This document shows, one piece after another, positions 61,561 through 64,000 of a stretch of DNA of 64,000 nt. The translations under genes and the position numbers were made by a program. The first letter of the stretch is position 1. Each line of letters opens with the position of its first letter. The DNA comes from Rhodovulum sp. (lineage in GTDB: Bacteria; Pseudomonadota; Alphaproteobacteria; Rhodobacterales; Rhodobacteraceae): positions 248,001 through 312,000 of the forward strand of contig PALT01000033.1 of assembly GCA_002706605.1 (NCBI GenBank), in the 5' to 3' direction. The notes under the pieces are model-generated. The model ran no database searches, had not been told where the DNA came from, and worked only from the letters and a program-made list of their open reading frames with translations.

Positions 61561-62436
61561 ATGTCAGATATGACCAACCCGCCCCGCCGTCGTTTGCGCC
61601 TTGGGACCATCATGGACCACGCGATCCTGATCATTGGCGTTCTGGTGATGGTTCTGCCTCTGGTGATGCTGGTTCAGATGTCCAGCATCCCCGACACCGA
61701 AATCATCAAGACCGGCCCGTCCCTGCACTTCGGGGATCAGTTGGACGACAACTTCGAAAAGGCGATGTTTGGAGCCACGGGGTTTTCCGGTGAAAACGCG
61801 GGCACGCGGATGTTGATGAATTCGCTGATCCTTGGGATCGGGTTTGCCGTGGGCAAGATCGTGATCGGGATGATGGCCGCCTATGCGATCGTTTATTTCC
61901 GTTTGCGGTTCGCGACGCTGGCGTTCTGGGTGATTTTCACGACGCTGCTCTTGCCGCTTGAGGTGCGGATTTTGCCGTCCTACGAGGTGGTGCAAAACCT
62001 GGGCATGGTGAACACCTATCACGGGCTGATTATCCCGCTTATCGCATCGGCCACGGCGACGTTCTTTTTCCGTCAGTTCTTCCGCTCGGTGCCGGAAGAG
62101 TTGGTTGAGGCCGCGCGCATCGACGGTGCGGGGCCGGTGCGGTTTTTCATCGATATCCTTGTGCCGCTGTCCCAAACCATGATCGCCGCGATGTTCATCA
62201 TCATGTTCGTCTTTGGGTGGAACCAATACCTGTGGCCGACGATGATCACGACCGAAGAGGGGATGTTCACCCTTGTGCGGGGGATCAAACAAATCGTTCA
62301 GGTGCTTGAGGGCAACCGCGTCCCCGAATTCGGTCGCGCGAACCTGTTGGCGATCATCGCCGTGGTGCCGCCCGTCCTGATCGTCGTCTTTTTCCAGAGC
62401 TGGTTCGTCAAGGGCCTGACCGAGTCCGATAAATAA
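61561..62436 (+). CDS. ugpE: Glycerol-3-phosphate ABC transporter permease UgpE
   Basis: A 291-residue permease with six helices. Typical segments are [17 protein letters not shown] and the EAA loop [19 protein letters not shown] hydrophilic N-terminus ([14 protein letters not shown]) precedes the first helix. A 9-base gap follows ugpA, and 11 bases separate it from ugpC. Confidence 0.93.
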   Translation: MSDMTNPPRRRLRLGTIMDHAILIIGVLVMVLPLVMLVQMSSIPDTEIIKTGPSLHFGDQLDDNFEKAMFGATGFSGENAGTRMLMNSLILGIGFAVGKIVIGMMAAYAIVYFRLRFATLAFWVIFTTLLLPLEVRILPSYEVVQNLGMVNTYHGLIIPLIASATATFFFRQFFRSVPEELVEAARIDGAGPVRFFIDILVPLSQTMIAAMFIIMFVFGWNQYLWPTMITTEEGMFTLVRGIKQIVQVLEGNRVPEFGRANLLAIIAVVPPVLIVVFFQSWFVKGLTESDK

Positions 62437-62447
62437 GGAAGAACAAT

Positions 62448-63488
62448 ATGGCACAGGTGTCTTTGAACAACGTTCAAAAAGTCTATCCCAACGGGTTTCA
62501 GGCCCTGCATCCCACGGGGTTTGAGGTGGCGGATGGTGAATTCGTCGTGCTGGTCGGCCCGTCGGGTTGTGGCAAGTCGACGTTGCTGCGGATGATTGCG
62601 GGGCTTGAGGACATCACCGACGGCAGCCTGCATATCGGGGACCGTGTGGTGAACCACGTGGATCCAGCCGATCGGGACATCGCAATGGTGTTTCAGAACT
62701 ATGCGCTCTACCCCCATATGACCGTTCGCAAGAACATTGCCTATGGTCTGCAGAACCGCAAAATCGCCAAGGATGTGATCGCGGGCAAGGTCGCGGAAGC
62801 GGCAGAGATGCTGAACCTCAACGACTATCTGGATCGCAAGCCCAGCCAACTGTCCGGCGGTCAGCGTCAGCGCGTCGCGATGGGCCGTGCGATTGTGCGC
62901 GACCCGTCGGTGTTCCTGTTCGACGAACCTCTGTCGAACCTCGACGCCAAACTGCGCAACCAGATGCGGGTTGAGATCAAGGCGTTGCAACGGCGGCTTG
63001 GCGTGACGTCGATCTATGTGACCCACGATCAGGTTGAGGCGATGACCATGGCCGACCGGATCATCGTGATGAACGCGGGCCGCATTGAACAGATCGGCAC
63101 CCCGTCCGAGGTGTATCACCGCCCGGCGTCGACTTTTGTGGCGTCCTTTATGGGCGCGCCGCCGATGAACATGTTGCCCGGTGTCGCCGAAAATGGCGCG
63201 GCGCATTTGTTTGACCTGCCCATCGCCGATCAGGTCGCCGCCCGTGGTGAGGTCATCGTCGGCATCCGCCCCGAGGATTTGATCCCCGACGCCACTGGTC
63301 CCTTGGCGATTGAGGTGGACCATATCGAAGACCTCGGCGCACATCGGTTGCTGCACGGCGCGCTGCGCGACGCGCGTCTGACCGTGCATGTATCCAAGGA
63401 CGTCGAGGTCGCCCATGGCCCCCTGCGTGTGGCGATCAAACCGGACGCCGTGTCGGTTTTCGATGTGACCAGCGGGGCGCGGTTGTAA
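62448..63488 (+). CDS. ugpC: Glycerol-3-phosphate ABC transporter ATPase UgpC
   Basis: A 346-residue MalK-like ATPase with Walker [12 protein letters not shown], signature [14 protein letters not shown], Walker [12 protein letters not shown] and H-loop VTHDQVEAM. The C-terminal TOBE-type domain (about residues 240-346) holds [17 protein letters not shown] precedes the ATG. The stop overlaps the next gene by one base (TAATG). Confidence 0.95.
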   Translation: MAQVSLNNVQKVYPNGFQALHPTGFEVADGEFVVLVGPSGCGKSTLLRMIAGLEDITDGSLHIGDRVVNHVDPADRDIAMVFQNYALYPHMTVRKNIAYGLQNRKIAKDVIAGKVAEAAEMLNLNDYLDRKPSQLSGGQRQRVAMGRAIVRDPSVFLFDEPLSNLDAKLRNQMRVEIKALQRRLGVTSIYVTHDQVEAMTMADRIIVMNAGRIEQIGTPSEVYHRPASTFVASFMGAPPMNMLPGVAENGAAHLFDLPIADQVAARGEVIVGIRPEDLIPDATGPLAIEVDHIEDLGAHRLLHGALRDARLTVHVSKDVEVAHGPLRVAIKPDAVSVFDVTSGARL

Positions 63489-64000
63489 TGGCTGTCGTGT
63501 CCGATTTGGCACCGGTTGGCGCGGCGGATCGGCAGGCCATTCTGGACGGCCCGCGCACGTCCTTGGTGCACCGCAACTGGATGTCCTCGCTGCAATGCGT
63601 GAACAATGTTCAAGTGGGCGGCACGGCATCGCGCGATACCCTGCCCGCGTCCCTGTCCGTCGTGGCGTGGAACGTCGAACGGTGTCTTTTTCCGACCGAC
63701 ACCGCCGTGCGGATTGCGCCATTTTCGCCCGACATCGTTCTGTTGTCCGAGGTCGATTGCGGCATGGCCCGCACGGGGCAACGGCATACCACCGCCGATG
63801 TCGCGGCCGAATTGGGCATGGCCTATGCGTTTGGGGTCGAGTTCTTTGAGCTGGGCCTCGGCGGCGTGACCGAGCGTGATCGCTGCACCGACGATTTCAA
63901 CGCGGATGGCTGGCACGGGAATGCGATCCTGTCCGCTGCGCCGATGCTGCGGGTAGAGATGCTGCGCCTAGACGATCACGGGCATTGGTTCGTTCTGGGC
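63488..64000 (+). CDS. Endonuclease/exonuclease/phosphatase-family protein, 3' end missing
   Basis: The frame begins with the ATG that overlaps the ugpC stop and stays open to the window edge (171 codons seen). After a 50-residue N-terminal extension come LSVVAWNVERC (Asn/Glu of the metal site), PDIVLLSEVDCGMARTG and DGWHGNAILSAAPML, the standard motifs of the EEP fold (DNase I-like metal-dependent phosphodiesterases). Its place as fifth gene of the ugp operon suggests cleavage of glycerophosphodiesters or other phosphoesters delivered by the transporter, a role usually taken by UgpQ, which is of a different fold. That is inference; the C-terminal His motif lies outside. Confidence 0.85.
   Translation, partial: MAVVSDLAPVGAADRQAILDGPRTSLVHRNWMSSLQCVNNVQVGGTASRDTLPASLSVVAWNVERCLFPTDTAVRIAPFSPDIVLLSEVDCGMARTGQRHTTADVAAELGMAYAFGVEFFELGLGGVTERDRCTDDFNADGWHGNAILSAAPMLRVEMLRLDDHGHWFVLG

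Noticed and set aside
1-64000. Mobile elements, CRISPR arrays or phage genes
   Set aside because: No transposase or integrase motif, no regularly spaced repeats and no tRNA-end duplication was seen; gene order and composition look like stable chromosome.

Overview
The window is chromosomal DNA from an alphaproteobacterium, most likely a marine member of the Rhodobacterales (Roseobacter relatives). The evidence is gene content and order: the split F0 block atpI-atpB-atpE-atpX-atpF without F1 genes, a BamF-type DUF3035 lipoprotein, paired M16 peptidases, DUF2794, DUF3775 and an SDHAF4-type protein. GC content is high, genes are tightly packed with many 1-8 nt overlaps, and promoters look like TTGAC-N17-TAGGTT. 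I see no rRNA, tRNA, CRISPR array, transposase, prophage or integron. No stretch longer than about 300 bases lacks a gene, unless the doubtful 56-codon frame at 20634 is discounted.

Layout. 1-4.9 kb: a bacterial alpha-2-macroglobulin (cut by the window edge) coupled to pbpC. 4.9-6.1 kb: an acetyl-CoA acetyltransferase. 6.2-12.7 kb: a complete Nit1C-type operon on the minus strand (nitB-nitC-nitD-nitE-nitF-nitG-nitH), extended by an overlapping LnmK/Pnap_2097-type hot-dog gene. A divergent MocR-type regulator (12962-14329) faces it across a promoter region with dyad repeats. 14.3-24.6 kb: housekeeping and small regulatory genes, including an ArsR/SDR pair with a 23-bp operator, a GFA-fold zinc protein, a DEAD-box helicase, queF, a capsule-synthesis-like protein, asd, carbonic anhydrase, an M17 aminopeptidase, an NlpC/P60 peptidase and DUF2794.

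24.7-27.6 kb: an intergenic candidate small RNA, then the ATP synthase F0 operon with a recognisable promoter and terminator. 27.7-35.5 kb: ArsR, an EamA transporter, LysR/azoR, truB, a DUF2233 protein, rbfA, dapB, a small secreted protein, an SDHAF4-like protein and rsmB. 35.6-46.7 kb: heparinase II/III, purH, lspA, bamF-like, the M16 peptidase pair, mutL, rmuC, DUF3775 and DUF1330.

46.8-59.0 kb: a LysR gene, then a response regulator/hybrid histidine kinase pair. These diverge from an eight-gene transport operon in which a long-chain-type acyl-CoA ligase and a phenylacetate-CoA-ligase-like enzyme bracket a LivG-LivH-LivM-binding protein-LivF transporter. The operon also holds a 59-codon membrane protein gene. 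The two ligases suggest that the transporter takes up a carboxylic acid that is activated with CoA, not an amino acid, and that the two-component pair may sense it. 59.3-64 kb: a UgpBAEC glycerol-3-phosphate-type ABC transporter, followed by the start of an endonuclease/exonuclease/phosphatase-fold gene that runs off the window.

The strongest candidate for a poorly described system is the Nit1C operon. The family has been linked to cyanide assimilation, but its chemistry is unsettled. Here it carries an acyl-transfer/decarboxylase-like hot-dog protein, a radical SAM enzyme with a wide Cys spacing, a strong hairpin after its first gene and a dedicated MocR-type regulator.
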